Assembly: GCA_934168355.1 (NCBI GenBank)
Contig: CAKPNI010000004.1
Coordinates: 1-64,000, forward strand
DNA length: 64,000 nt
DNA from: an uncultured Clostridia bacterium
GTDB taxonomy: Bacteria > Bacillota > Clostridia > TANB77 > CAG-508
Direction of reading: 5' to 3'
The translations under genes were made by a program, and so were the position numbers. A model generated the notes under the pieces. It saw only the letters and a program-made list of their open reading frames with translations, did no database searches and was not told the origin of the DNA. Each line of letters opens with the position of its first letter. Positions within the stretch are counted from its first letter, which is position 1. This document shows positions 8,860 through 18,976 of this stretch, in pieces.

Positions 8860-9439
8860 TTAATTGCTTTTTCCATATATATCTTTATAAATTTCATAAT
8901 CTCTTAAAATCTTTCTAACATAATTATTAGTTTCTGTAAAAGGAACATTTTCTATATCTGACCCATCTGCTTTCAAAGTCCCCTTTTCTATCCAACCATC
9001 AACATTTCCGCTTCCTGCATTATAGGCTGCTAATGCTAAATTTATATTGTCATATTTTTGAATTAACATAGATATATATTTTGTACCTAAATTTATGTTT
9101 ATATCTGGTTCTAAAATATTTTCCTCATTTAAATCAATATTTATTCTTTTGGCTATATCTTCTGCAGTTGAATACATAAGTTGCATAAGACCTTTTGCTT
9201 CTCTATGTGATACTGCATCAGGCTCAAAATTGCTTTCTGCTTTTATTATTGCATATATTAAGTATTCATCTACCCCATATTCGTTTGCATATTTTTTTAC
9301 ATATTCTGTATATTCTTGTTTATATACTTTTGTGAGTATTTGATTTCTTATTGTTTTAAAATCTATTTTTCCTAAAATTGATAAGACTATTCCGCACTAA
9401 TATTATTAGTATAATTATTTTCTTTATTAGTTTAATCAA
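8860..9439 (-). CDS. Slt-type lytic transglycosylase (read through a CGG +1 shift)
   Basis: Peptidoglycan lytic transglycosylase of the SLT/GEWL type. An N-terminal membrane anchor (KLIKKIIILIILV) is followed by the catalytic IKAESNFEPDAVS (Glu of the ES motif), GLMQLM and LALAAYNAGSGNV. TTG start with AAAGGAG upstream. The anchor and enzyme lie in different frames: at codon 16 the zero frame reads GTG CGG AAT. Skipping the C gives GTG GGA ATA GTC (LVGIVL) and joins them into 192 aa. If not shifted, only a short hydrophobic peptide is made. It probably acts at the outer face of the membrane. Confidence 0.85.
9391..9394 (-). other. CGG recoding site 2 (GTG CGG A)
   Basis: Codon 16 of the transglycosylase gene; skipping C gives GGA within the membrane anchor and joins the anchor to the catalytic domain. 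Confidence 0.8.
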
Positions 9440-9452
9440 TTTTTTCTCCTTT

Positions 9453-12180
9453 CTACTTACAATCATACCAACTCTCAGCCCTAGAAACCTCAGCCACCAA
9501 AGGCACATCAAGTTTAGCTGCAGCCTCCATATTGCTCTTCAAAATCTCTTCAACCTTATCAGCCTCTGCAACCGGAGCTTCAATCATCATCTCATCATGA
9601 ACCTGTAAAACAATTTTAGCCTCCATGCCCTGTTTTTGCAACTCTTTATAAACCCTAATCATTGCAATTTTCATAATATCAGCTGCTGTACCCTGAATAG
9701 GAGTATTCATCGCAGCACGTTTTCCAAATTCTCTAACCATATAATTATTAGATGATAATTCTTTTATATACCTTCTTCTTCCAAACATTGTTGCAGAATA
9801 TCCTTTTTCTTTTGCTTCCTCAACTATATCTTGCATATATTTATTTACTCCTGAATATTCTTCTAAATATTGTTCAATATATGCTTTTGCTTCTTTTCTA
9901 CTAATTCCGAAGTTGACCTGCTAATCCAAAATCACTTATTCCATAAACTATTCCAAAGTTTACCGCTTTTGCACTGCTTCTTTCTTCTTTTGTTACTTCT
10001 TCAATTGGCTTGTGAAGTACTTTTGAGGCTGCCTGTTTATGGATATCTTCTCCATTTACAAATGCATCTATCATATGTTTATCTTTTGACATATGAGCTA
10101 GCACCCTAAGTTCTATTTGCGAGTAATCTGCATCTATATACACCTTTCCCTCATCTGGAACAAATACTTTTCTTAACCTCTTTCCAAGTTCCATTCTTGT
10201 AGGTATATTTTGAAGATTTGGCTCTGTTGAACTTATTCTTCCTGTTGCTGTTATTGTTTGATGGAAAAATGAGTGTATTCTGTTTGTTTTAGGATTTATA
10301 TATGGTCTCATTCCCTCAACATATGTTGAATTTAATTTACAAAGTTTTCTGTATTCTAGTATTTTTTCTATTATTGGATGTTCATTTATTAATTTTTCCA
10401 ACACATCTTCTGATGTTGAATATCCATTTTTTGTTTTCTTTTTTGATTGTAATCCTAATTTTTCAAATAAAATTACTCCCAACTGTTTTGGTGAATTTAT
10501 GTTAAATTCTTCTCCAGCTAAAGTATATATTTCTGATGTTAGAAAATCTATTCCATCTTTTAGTGTTTTCCCAAATTCTACAAGTTTGTTTTCTTCTATA
10601 TGCATACCATTCCATTGCATATTTGCTAATACCTCAACAGTTGGCATATCTATGTTTTGGAATAATTCTATTCCATCTATTTCTTTTAATTTTGATGTTA
10701 ATATTTCAGATAATTCATATATTCCATATGCATAAAATCCTGTTTTATATTTTAAAACATCAACACTATTTTCTTGGGCTTCAAATAATGTAATTTGCTT
10801 TGTATTTTCACTTGCTCCATTACTTTCTAGGTATTCACTTATATTCAAATCCAAATATTTTTCCATTAAATTATCTATTAAATATTTTCCCTCAGTTGGG
10901 TCTAATATATAACTTGCAACTGATACATCATATTTTAGATTTTGTACATTAATTCCTATTTGTTTTAATAGAATATAGACTCTTCCTAATTCAAAACCAA
11001 ATTTTTCTATTGTTTCATTTTCAAAAATTCGTTTTAAAAATTCATCAAATTCGTTTTCAATACCTTTTCTTTTTATATAATAAACCTCTTTTTCCTCAAA
11101 ATTACAAATTGATATTGATATTATATCTTGTTTTATTATATCCTCTTTATTTTGATTTTCTTCTAATCCTAAATAAAAAACTAGCTTTTTAAGTTTGCCC
11201 AATTTTTCTTTTACATCTTTTATTGGTATTTCAGAATTTATCTTAAATAAATGTTCTAAATCCTTTTTATTCTCGCTACTACTTTGGGCACCATCTAGAT
11301 TAAATCTTTCTATATATTTCTTAAAATTGCATACTTTAAATAACTCTAAGACCTTTTCCTTGTCCCATTCTTCTACTTTTAAAACTTCTAAAGTATCGTC
11401 AAGTGGTACATTTACATCTATTTCTCCAAGTTGTCTTGAGATAAATGCCATTTCTTTGTTATTTACAATTGATTCTTTTTGTTTTCCTTTTAAGTCATCT
11501 GTACCTTCCTCAATTTGCTTGTACAAATTCTCAATTGTGCCATATTTTTTAACGAGATTAATTGCGGTTTTAGGTCCAATGCCTGGAACACCAGGAATAT
11601 TATCTGATGTATCACCTTGTAAACCTTTTACTTCTATTAATGACTTTGGCTCTACTCCATATTCTTCTAATACCTTTTGCCTATCATAATCATCTACTTC
11701 AGTTTTTCCTTGCTTTGTTCTTGGAATTCTAATTGTTATATTATCACTTGCAAGTTGAAATGTATCTCTATCTCCTGAAAGTATTATTACATCTAACCCT
11801 TGAGCTTCTCCATATTTACTTAATGTTCCTAATATATCATCACCTTCGTAGCCTTCTTTTTCTACTATGTCTATGTTCATTGCTCTTAATATATCTTTTA
11901 TAACAGGCATTTGATCAGCAAGTTCCTCGGGCATTCCGTGACGATTTGCTTTATATCCCTCATATAATTTATGTCTTGCAGTTTTTGCTTTTAAATCAAA
12001 TGATACTGCCATATAATCTGGATTTAAGTCCTCTAAGTTCTTAAATAATATTGCTAAAAATCCATATATTGCATTTGTGTATTTTCCATCTGTTGTCATT
12101 AGCATTTTACTTCCCATTATTCCGTAAAATGCTCTATTCATTATACTATTTCCATCTATTAATAGAAGTTTCTTTTTCAC
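9453..12180 (-). CDS. polA: DNA polymerase I (read through a CGG +1 shift)
   Basis: A 908-aa family A polymerase. The N-terminal 5'-3' exonuclease domain has LLLIDGNSIMNRAFYG, GYEGDDILGT and SGDRDTFQL. The middle 3'-5' exonuclease-like domain appears degenerate. The polymerase domain has DADYSQIELRVLAH (motif A), RSSAKAVNFGIVYGI (motif B) and LQVHDEMM (motif C). GTG start with AAGGAGG. Motif C lies in another frame: at codon 758 the zero frame reads CTT CGG AAT TAG. Skipping C gives CTT GGA ATT AGT (QLGISRKEAK), exactly the family consensus. Without the shift the enzyme loses motif C and would be inactive. Confidence 0.95.
9906..9909 (-). other. CGG recoding site 3 (CTT CGG A) in polA
   Basis: Zero frame: CAA CTT CGG AAT TAG TAG. 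+1 frame: CAA CTT (C) GGA ATT AGT AGA. Two stop codons follow almost at once in the zero frame, and the conserved GISRKEA follows in the +1 frame. Confidence 0.9.
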
Positions 12181-12200
12181 TGTTTTCCTCCTTTTTTCGT

Positions 12201-12240
12201 ATTGGGGACGGTTCTTTTCGTAAAAGGAACCGTCCCCAAT
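12201..12240. repeat. GGGGACGGTTC palindrome, copy 5
   Basis: ATTGGGGACGGTTCTTTT / AAAAGGAACCGTCCCCAAT, between the polA start and the next gene upstream. Confidence 0.85.
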
Positions 12241-12255
12241 GAGAAAAAATGTTGT

Positions 12256-12286
12256 TGTACCAAAAAGACCCGGTCCCAATGGTACA
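12256..12286. repeat. ACCAAAAAGACCCGGTCC palindrome (variant family)
   Basis: TGTACC at one end pairs with GGTACA at the other around a CCGGTCC centre. It is only 15 bp from copy 5. A close relative occurs at 51725-51755. Confidence 0.7.
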
Positions 12287-12289
12287 TTT

Positions 12290-13846
12290 TTATTTTTTCT
12301 CTTCGTGATATTCTTTCTCAGTATTTACATTCCAAATATTAGATTTTTCTTTTACTCCATTTTTTATATTTTTAACCGCTTCAAATGCAGTTACCATAGA
12401 ATGATCCATGTTGTTGTATCTATGTTGACCATTTCTTCCTATGCAATATAAATTTTGAAAACTGTCTAAATATTTAATTAATTCATCCATTCTAGAATAT
12501 GTGTCAAAATATGCTGGATATGCTTTTTTTACTTTTTCTCTATGTGAATCTAAAATGTTATTTTTTTCTATTATACCCATTTTTATTAATTCTTTAGCAG
12601 CTACATCTGTAAACTCTGCGTCACTCATATTCCAGTACTTGTCCCCCTCACTACATGTATATTCTAACCCTATCCATACAGTATTTCTTGGGTCTTTTAA
12701 CATATATGGTGACCAGTTATTAAAGATTTGTATTCTAAGTAGTTTTGCTTCTGGCTCATGAACATATATCCAACAATCTGGAACAATGTTTCCAAGTGTT
12801 TGGATATCTGTTTCATTTTTTAAATTTAATTTATTTACCAATAATCCAACTGTCATGAAATCTCTATATGGTAAACCTTTTGCAATTTCTAGCATATCTT
12901 CTGGAACATTTTCTCCTTTTAATCCACAAACTAAGTCTTTTACTGGCATTGTAGATATAAATATATCGCCTGCAATTGTTACATTTTCCCCATTTACCTC
13001 ACATTCTACAGATACAATTTTTCCATCTTGGATATTTATATTTTTTACTTTATATCCCTTTAAGATTTTTCCACCTTTTTTCTCAACTCTTGTAGCCAAT
13101 GTTTCCCACAATTGACCCGGACCAAATTTGGGGTACCAAAATTGCTCTATTAAAGATGTTTCTGTGTTTTCTTTATTTTTTTTGCCAAATAATTTATTAA
13201 ACATATCTTTTATAATTGCTTTTATAGAAACTCCTTTTACTCTTTGAGCCCCCCAATCTGCTGAAATTTCTGAGGCTTTTCTTCCCCATAGTCTTTCTGT
13301 GTAGTTTTTGAAAAACATTTTGTATAGTTCTTCACCAAATCTGTTTATATAAAAGTCTTCAAGTGAGTTTTCTTTTCTTTTGAAAATTATGGCTTTTAAG
13401 TAACTAAATCCTACTTTGATGGTTCTAATTAGTCCCATATTTTTTAGTGTTTTCCATTTTAAGCTTACAGGATAATCGAAGAATTTTTTTAGGAAATATA
13501 TTCTTGATACTCTTGTTCTTATAAGCATAACTTCATCTTCTGTATTTGGATTTGGTCCACCTGCATTTAATGTTTTTGTTCTTTTTAATTCTTCATCATC
13601 AAATGAATTTTCTCCTTGTATAGGCATAAGCTCTTCCCAATATTTCATTACTTCTGGGTCTTTTGAGAAAAATCTGTGTCCACCTATATCCATTCTATTG
13701 CCATTGTATTTTACTGTTCTTGATATTCCACCAATTTCATTTGTTTCTTCTAAAATTGTTACATCATATTTTTCTTTTTCATCTAATAATTTGTCTGCTG
13801 CAGTAAGTCCTGCAGGACCCGCTCCTATTATAATTACTTTTTGCAT
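12290..13846 (-). CDS. FAD-dependent amine-oxidase-like oxidoreductase
   Basis: The N-terminal dinucleotide-binding fingerprint ([19 protein letters not shown]) is followed by an acidic strand end and [22 protein letters not shown], as in protoporphyrinogen-oxidase / UDP-galactopyranose-mutase-like flavoproteins that sit in cell-surface polysaccharide loci. The C-terminal FAD contact is [16 protein letters not shown]. 518 aa, cytoplasmic. The substrate cannot be read from sequence; a role in sugar-nucleotide or lipid-linked sugar modification is possible because membrane glycosyltransferases lie nearby. Confidence 0.85.
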   Translation of the reverse strand: MQKVIIIGAGPAGLTAADKLLDEKEKYDVTILEETNEIGGISRTVKYNGNRMDIGGHRFFSKDPEVMKYWEELMPIQGENSFDDEELKRTKTLNAGGPNPNTEDEVMLIRTRVSRIYFLKKFFDYPVSLKWKTLKNMGLIRTIKVGFSYLKAIIFKRKENSLEDFYINRFGEELYKMFFKNYTERLWGRKASEISADWGAQRVKGVSIKAIIKDMFNKLFGKKNKENTETSLIEQFWYPKFGPGQLWETLATRVEKKGGKILKGYKVKNINIQDGKIVSVECEVNGENVTIAGDIFISTMPVKDLVCGLKGENVPEDMLEIAKGLPYRDFMTVGLLVNKLNLKNETDIQTLGNIVPDCWIYVHEPEAKLLRIQIFNNWSPYMLKDPRNTVWIGLEYTCSEGDKYWNMSDAEFTDVAAKELIKMGIIEKNNILDSHREKVKKAYPAYFDTYSRMDELIKYLDSFQNLYCIGRNGQHRYNNMDHSMVTAFEAVKNIKNGVKEKSNIWNVNTEKEYHEEKK

Positions 13847-13871
13847 TTTGGTAGCCCTTTCTTAAAGGTTT

Positions 13872-14990
13872 TTAAATTAGATTTTCAGGATTTAAGCATT
13901 TTAATTCATCTATTACAAACATTCCATCTTTTCTTATTAAAACATCATCAAACCAAATTTCTCCTCCACCATATTCTGGTCTTTGAATATTTACAATGTC
14001 CCAATGAATGCTTGACCTATTCCCATTATCACTTTCTTCTAAGCTATCCCCCGGTGTAAAATGGAAACTTCCTTTTATTTTTTCGTCAAATAAAGTGTCT
14101 CCGATTGGCCTATCTACATATGGATTTAATCCAAATGCAAATTCACCTATGTATCTAGCTCCATCATCTATATCCAAAATCTCATTTAATTCTTTTGTTT
14201 TATTTGATGTTGCATTTATTATTTTTCCATCTTTGAATTCAAATCTTATATTGTTAAATAAAATTCCATTATAGGTTGTTTCTGTATTGTATGTTATATA
14301 ACCATTTACGCTTTCTCTTACAGGTGCTGAAGCTACTTCTCCATCTGGAACGTTGAATGTTCCTGTATATTTTTCGGCAGTTATTCCTTTTATACTAAAT
14401 GTTAAATCTGTTCCATTTCCTATAATATGTACTTTATCTGTTTTGTTCATTAAATTTTTTAAGTTATCCATTGCATCTGACATTTTTTTATAATCTAAAT
14501 TACAAACATTGAAAAAGTATTCTTCGAATTCGTCTCTGTTCATTTTGCTCATTTGTGCCATTGAGTAATTTGGATATCTTAATATACACCATTTTGTATG
14601 TTTTACTCTCTCTTCAAAATGCACTTGTTTTTGATAATATTTATTATATAAATCCATATTTTCCTTTGGAATTCCATTTAATTCTGATGTATTTGATGTT
14701 GCTCTAATTCCTATATATGCATCCATATCTTTCATTCTTTGATAATCATGTTTTGTATACAATTTTATTTGTTCTTCATCTGCATTTTGTAACATAATTC
14801 TTAGTAATTCATAATTTACTATGTTAAAATATGGTCTCGCACCTAGTTCTTCTGCTTTTTTTATTAGTTCTTTGGCTAGTTCTAGTCCATCTTCTCCCAA
14901 TACTTCTATTAAAATATTATCACCTTTTTGGATATTTACTGAATATGTAAGTAAATTGTTGGCTAATTTTTCAATTCTAAAATCAATCAT
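13872..14990 (-). CDS. M29-family metalloaminopeptidase
   Basis: A 372-aa protein of the M29 (AmpS / aminopeptidase T) family that removes N-terminal residues using a two-metal centre. Recognisable blocks are GDNILIEV near the N-terminus, NVPDGEVASAPV, GARYIGEFAFGLNPY and the metal-ligand-rich SSIHWDIV. The start is placed at MIDFRIEKLA; its ATG overlaps the stop region of the preceding small gene (ATGATTGA), which suggests translational coupling. Cytoplasmic. Confidence 0.88.
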   Translation of the reverse strand: MIDFRIEKLANNLLTYSVNIQKGDNILIEVLGEDGLELAKELIKKAEELGARPYFNIVNYELLRIMLQNADEEQIKLYTKHDYQRMKDMDAYIGIRATSNTSELNGIPKENMDLYNKYYQKQVHFEERVKHTKWCILRYPNYSMAQMSKMNRDEFEEYFFNVCNLDYKKMSDAMDNLKNLMNKTDKVHIIGNGTDLTFSIKGITAEKYTGTFNVPDGEVASAPVRESVNGYITYNTETTYNGILFNNIRFEFKDGKIINATSNKTKELNEILDIDDGARYIGEFAFGLNPYVDRPIGDTLFDEKIKGSFHFTPGDSLEESDNGNRSSIHWDIVNIQRPEYGGGEIWFDDVLIRKDGMFVIDELKCLNPENLI

Positions 14991-15216
14991 CTTTTGCTTT
15001 CTCCATCCTAATATATTTCTTATACAAATAATCACATTGCTCTTCTGTAATATCACCATCAACCCAAGCACTATTAACAGAGCCTTGAACCTCATTTATT
15101 AAACAATCTATATAACTGACATTATTTTTCAATCCCTCTTTTAAATTTTTAATGTCATTTTCCAAATAAGGAGGCAAACATTTTTCCAAAATTTCCTCAT
15201 TATATCTTTTTTTCAT
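14983..15216 (-). CDS. hypothetical protein, 77 aa, coupled to the aminopeptidase
   Basis: ATG at 15216 with AAAGGAG upstream. A soluble acidic/helical protein (MKKRYNEEILEKCLPPYLEN...) ending KAKDD with a TGA that overlaps the downstream aminopeptidase start. No family recognised. The overlap implies co-expression. Confidence 0.7.
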   Translation of the reverse strand: MKKRYNEEILEKCLPPYLENDIKNLKEGLKNNVSYIDCLINEVQGSVNSAWVDGDITEEQCDYLYKKYIRMEKAKDD

Positions 15217-15232
15217 CACCTATCACTCTCCT

Positions 15233-16522
15233 TTATACACTTAAATTCTGCATATATATAACCTCAAACACAACCGCCAAAATCGCAAACAAATAAACCA
15301 TGCAGCTTACAGCTTTTTCACATTTGATACCTTTTACCCCATCTGCAATAAAAATCATACCAAATAAAATTGTAGGCACAATATACCTAAAATCCATTGT
15401 ACATGCATAAGGCATTGTAGTATTTGAATATATAAACATTAATATTTGTGTAAAATAAAAAACAATTATCATTTTTATTTCCATTGTTTTTTCTTTGGTT
15501 ATAAGTTGCTTAATCAAACAAATTAAACTTATTATAATAATTATAGTGTTTAAAACAAGCATGGCTATAGCAATTCCATTCACATTTTCTAAGTGGTATT
15601 CGCCAAATAATGAGCTTTTTACTAAATATGCCCATACATTACAATCTTCTGTTGGATAATCAAAAACTTTTAACCATTCTCTTGAAAATGGATTAAATCT
15701 TTCAAGTAAACCTCTGTTTCCACAATACACTGCCTGACCTGCTTTTGGTACATAAAATATTGATTGATTAAATAAAATCAAGTTTCTTATACTATAAGAT
15801 AAACCTATTCCAAGTGCAATTACTCCAAATACAATGAACTTTAAAATATATGCTTTTATTACTTTTTTATCTTTTTCTTTAAAATAATCATTCCAAAATT
15901 TGTCTATGAAAACATATAAAATTGGTACTGCAATTATTGTTCCAGATATTTTTGTTAGTGCAATTAAACCTGTTGTAATTGCTAAAATTATCGTATTTTT
16001 CATACTAGTGTTTTTATACCATTTTAATACATATAAAATTCCGAAAAATGTTAGCATTATCATTAAAATATCATTATTTATACTTCCTGATAAAATTATA
16101 AATGTTGGATGAACAGCTATTATTGTAATTACCAGTAATTTTAATTTGTCATCAATTCCTAATTCCTTTAGTATAAAATATGAAATTACAATTATTACTG
16201 ATGAATATATAGCTGTTAAAATTTGTAAACTTTCTTCGGCATTTTCTAAACCTATTCCAAATACCTCAGCTAACTTAAGCCAACCAGCTGAAATTATATG
16301 ATGTAATGGCTGTTGGTAAAATTGCCATTTATTATGTTCAGGTAATTTTCCTGTTTCATAAATTGTTTCAATATATGCTAAATGTCCTACTTCCTTTTCC
16401 ATATCATGTTGTCTTTTAGTTATTGGTGTGTATGCAATATAAATTATCCTTAATATTATTCCCATAATAATAACAGCTAAAATTATTTTTTTGTAATTTA
16501 TTTTTTCAAGAATTTTTTCCAT
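15233..16522 (-). CDS. GT-C (PMT/ArnT-like) membrane glycosyltransferase
   Basis: A 429-aa integral membrane protein with roughly ten hydrophobic helices. The first luminal loop carries an acidic motif (QHDMEKEVGHLAYIETI) and the QPLHHIISAGW segment typical of the GT39/GT83-like dolichyl/undecaprenyl-phosphate-sugar-using enzymes. The external C-terminal soluble domain is missing. It probably transfers a lipid-linked sugar to an extracytoplasmic acceptor. The start is 21 bp after the stop of the next upstream gene, so both are likely in one operon. Confidence 0.8.
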   Translation of the reverse strand: MEKILEKINYKKIILAVIIMGIILRIIYIAYTPITKRQHDMEKEVGHLAYIETIYETGKLPEHNKWQFYQQPLHHIISAGWLKLAEVFGIGLENAEESLQILTAIYSSVIIVISYFILKELGIDDKLKLLVITIIAVHPTFIILSGSINNDILMIMLTFFGILYVLKWYKNTSMKNTIILAITTGLIALTKISGTIIAVPILYVFIDKFWNDYFKEKDKKVIKAYILKFIVFGVIALGIGLSYSIRNLILFNQSIFYVPKAGQAVYCGNRGLLERFNPFSREWLKVFDYPTEDCNVWAYLVKSSLFGEYHLENVNGIAIAMLVLNTIIIIISLICLIKQLITKEKTMEIKMIIVFYFTQILMFIYSNTTMPYACTMDFRYIVPTILFGMIFIADGVKGIKCEKAVSCMVYLFAILAVVFEVIYMQNLSV

Positions 16523-16543
16523 ACCGAATCTCTTTCTACTAAA

Positions 16544-17059
16544 TCATCCCACTACTTTAGCAACTAATCCAAATGATATTATCATCATTATTATACTTGC
16601 CATAAATACACCAGCTACAACTGCTAAAAATGTCTTTTTTCTATCCATTTCTAGTACTGATGCTATAAGTGAACCTGTCCATGCACCTGTTCCCGGAAGT
16701 GGAATTCCTACAAATAATACTATTCCCAGGTATCCAAATTTTTCTATTTGACCTTTATGTTTTTCTACTTTTTGGTCTAGCCAATTTGCTATTCCTTTAA
16801 AATGTTTACTATTTCTCATCCAATTTAATATTTTATTTATTAATAATAATATAAATGGTATTGGAAGTAAATTTCCAACAATACTTATTATATAACTTGG
16901 TATTGGGTCTAACCCTAAAAGTGCAGCAGCAAGCAGCCCTCCTCTTAATTCTAGTATTGGTAATAATGATATTATAAATACTAAAATTTCTTTTCCAAAG
17001 GCAATAGCTGTTATTCCTCCAAATGCTCCTATTATTGCGTTTACTAATTTTTCACTCAT
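16544..17059 (-). CDS. small multidrug-export-like membrane protein (COG2426)
   Basis: 171 aa, about four to five helices, with the family blocks LPILELRGGLLAA and GIPLPGTGAWTGSL. Members of pfam06695 are annotated as putative export proteins, and the transport role is not well proven. A TGA stop directly precedes the glycosyltransferase gene. Confidence 0.85.
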   Translation of the reverse strand: MSEKLVNAIIGAFGGITAIAFGKEILVFIISLLPILELRGGLLAAALLGLDPIPSYIISIVGNLLPIPFILLLINKILNWMRNSKHFKGIANWLDQKVEKHKGQIEKFGYLGIVLFVGIPLPGTGAWTGSLIASVLEMDRKKTFLAVVAGVFMASIIMMIISFGLVAKVVG

Positions 17060-17076
17060 TTTTTTCTTCCTTTCTC

Positions 17077-17107
17077 CCCATTTGGGGACGGTTCTCTATT
17101 GGGGAAC
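17077..17107. repeat. GGGGACGGTTC palindrome, copy 6 (degenerate)
   Basis: GGGGACGGTTC is intact but the right arm is reduced to GGGGAACC; flanking CCCCATTTGGGG forms a second small palindrome. Confidence 0.65.
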
Positions 17108-17175
17108 CACGCAGTTATTATATATTAAATCAATATCCATTTCAATACTAAAAGTATATCTTTAATAAAAAATTT

Positions 17176-17213
17176 AGACTTTTTATAATGTTTTCACACT
17201 ATAAAAAGTCTAT
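17176..17213 (-). terminator. intrinsic terminator
   Basis: AGACTTTTTATA / TATAAAAAGTCT stem with a T-rich tail on the minus strand, just past the stop of the Cys-rich membrane gene. Confidence 0.7.
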
Positions 17214-17223
17214 TTTTAGTAAA

Positions 17224-17655
17224 CTATCTATTACAAATATCTCTAATTAAACATCCTATTAAAGATACAATTGATAATACCATCCATACAAAGAAAAATG
17301 CACTAAAACCAACACTTAATATTGATGCAATTGATCCTGTCGAAATATCTATAATTAATAGAGCTATTCCTGCAACTATTGTTCCAATTATTGCTGCTAG
17401 TAAACATCCTCCGGTTTTACATATGCACCTATCAAATCCGCTACATTTTCCAAATGCTTTTGCTCCTAATATTAAGAGTGTAAATATTATAGATATAACC
17501 GCTGCTGCCACTAATGCTACATTTGCAAATGTCACAACAGTTGCAAGTAATCCATTTGTAAATACTATCCCGGCAATTATTCCTATAACTATACTTATTA
17601 GTACTTCTATTATGCATGTTCCTTTGCAAAATTTTCTACAAGTATATTCTTCCAT
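17224..17655 (-). CDS. Cys-rich four-helix membrane protein, unknown
   Basis: 143 aa. A short cytosolic head with CRKFCKGTC, two hydrophobic hairpins separated by a Cys-rich loop (GKCSGFDRCICKTGGC) and a terminal CLIRDICNR. The paired Cys positions suggest disulfides or metal binding. Similar anonymous proteins are common in Clostridia; some are linked to the spore surface, but nothing here proves that. Own ribosome site (GGTGGTG), own terminator. Confidence 0.7.
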   Translation of the reverse strand: MEEYTCRKFCKGTCIIEVLISIVIGIIAGIVFTNGLLATVVTFANVALVAAAVISIIFTLLILGAKAFGKCSGFDRCICKTGGCLLAAIIGTIVAGIALLIIDISTGSIASILSVGFSAFFFVWMVLSIVSLIGCLIRDICNR

Positions 17656-17728
17656 TTTAATTTCACCACCTTTAATATATTAATAATTATTTTTATAACT
17701 ATTACTATATTATATTGATGAATGTTAA

Positions 17729-18295
17729 TTATTGTGAAATTTTATCTTTTGCAATTTGTTTTGAATATCTCTCTTCCTCTGAAAACACACATCCACAATA
17801 TTTTTGCATGTAAAGTCCTATTTCTCTTGCCTTTGCTTGACCTTCTCTAAATCCTACTCGAAAATCTCTGTATAAAAATTCCAATCCATATTCTTTTGCA
17901 ATTTTATCACCTAAATTATGAATAATATCGTGTTTTTGATATGGACTTACAAGTAAAGTTGTAGAAATTGTATCAAAGCCATTTTCTTTAGCATATTTAG
18001 CTGTTTGCTCCAATCTTACAGGATAACAATAATCTTGACATCTTGTGTCTAATCCATCTACCACATTTTCGCAAAATTCTTTTAAACCATAATTTTCTTC
18101 AAATATGGCTTTTATCCCTATACTTTTTGTATATTCTTTTAAACAATCTCTTCTTGCTTTGTATTCCATATATGGATGAATATTTGGATTAAACCAATAT
18201 ACTGTTGGTTCTATATTTTCACTTCTTAGTTCGTCTATACAATATACACTACATGGAGCGCAACATGTATGCATTAATAATTTCATTTTTTTCAT
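17729..18295 (-). CDS. queH: epoxyqueuosine reductase QueH
   Basis: Catalyses the last step of queuosine synthesis in tRNA, replacing QueG in many Firmicutes. The Fe-S/iron cysteines are visible as HTCCAPC near the N-terminus, RCQDYCYPVRL, and YCGCVFS near the C-terminus, the DUF208 pattern. 188 aa is the normal length. It follows two small unknown genes and ruvB on the same strand with short gaps, suggesting a ruvB-x-y-queH operon. Confidence 0.93.
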   Translation of the reverse strand: MKKMKLLMHTCCAPCSVYCIDELRSENIEPTVYWFNPNIHPYMEYKARRDCLKEYTKSIGIKAIFEENYGLKEFCENVVDGLDTRCQDYCYPVRLEQTAKYAKENGFDTISTTLLVSPYQKHDIIHNLGDKIAKEYGLEFLYRDFRVGFREGQAKAREIGLYMQKYCGCVFSEEERYSKQIAKDKISQ

Positions 18296-18304
18296 CTTCC
18301 TTTT

Positions 18305-18748
18305 TTATTTTTTTAAAAATTTTTTTATATTATCTAATATCTTTTTAAATATATTTTTCTTTACTAAAATTGGTAATTTAACATCTTTAACATTTGTTTG
18401 TGTCTTTTCTTTTTTTCTTTCCTCAAAAATTTTGTTCATATCATACTTTTGTTTTAATTCATCTTGAAAAAGACTGTCATTTTCTTTCCATATTTTTAAT
18501 ATTTTTTCTTTCTCGTTTTTATCTACAATATATGTATAATATATTAATGCAATAAAATCTTTACTTTCTTCTGAAATTTCTTGTTCCTTTAATTTTTTAT
18601 TAGGATCTACTTTTACTTCAATTTCAGATGCATCTGCCAATTCTTTTAATGATTTTATAAACTTTTTCGAAATTTTAGATTTATAGTCAGAATTAAAACA
18701 TTCTAAAATTTCTAAAGTTTCTTTTGCTATATCACGTGTTTCTACCAT
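18305..18748 (-). CDS. hypothetical protein, 147 aa
   Basis: A Lys/Glu-rich, mostly helical soluble protein (DIAKETLEILECFNSDY; DFIALIYYTYIVDKNEKEKI). The basic C-terminus (KKNIFKKILDNIKKFLKK) looks amphipathic. No family recognised. It lies between ruvB and queH. Confidence 0.6.
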   Translation of the reverse strand: MVETRDIAKETLEILECFNSDYKSKISKKFIKSLKELADASEIEVKVDPNKKLKEQEISEESKDFIALIYYTYIVDKNEKEKILKIWKENDSLFQDELKQKYDMNKIFEERKKEKTQTNVKDVKLPILVKKNIFKKILDNIKKFLKK

Positions 18749-18762
18749 TCTTTTCTCCTGTT

Positions 18763-18948
18763 TTATCTTTCTTTATTATTTTTTTGTTTTCGCATTTTTT
18801 GTATTGCCATATATATTTTATTTTTGGTTTGCTCAACCTTGCTTAATTTTCTTCCTTCTGTTCCATTTTCGTAAACCAATTCTTGTATTGATTTAGTATC
18901 AAAAAATTTTTCAATTCCATCTAAATTATTAATTTTATCTTCTTCCAT
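18763..18948 (-). CDS. hypothetical protein, 61 aa
   Basis: A short charged helical protein (MEEDKINNLDGIEKFFD) ending in a basic stretch (IQKMRKQKNNKER), 28 bp downstream of ruvB. No family recognised; kept because frame, spacing and strand fit the operon. Confidence 0.5.
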   Translation of the reverse strand: MEEDKINNLDGIEKFFDTKSIQELVYENGTEGRKLSKVEQTKNKIYMAIQKMRKQKNNKER

Positions 18949-18976
18949 CGTTTCTCCATTCCACTAAGCTCTTTTC

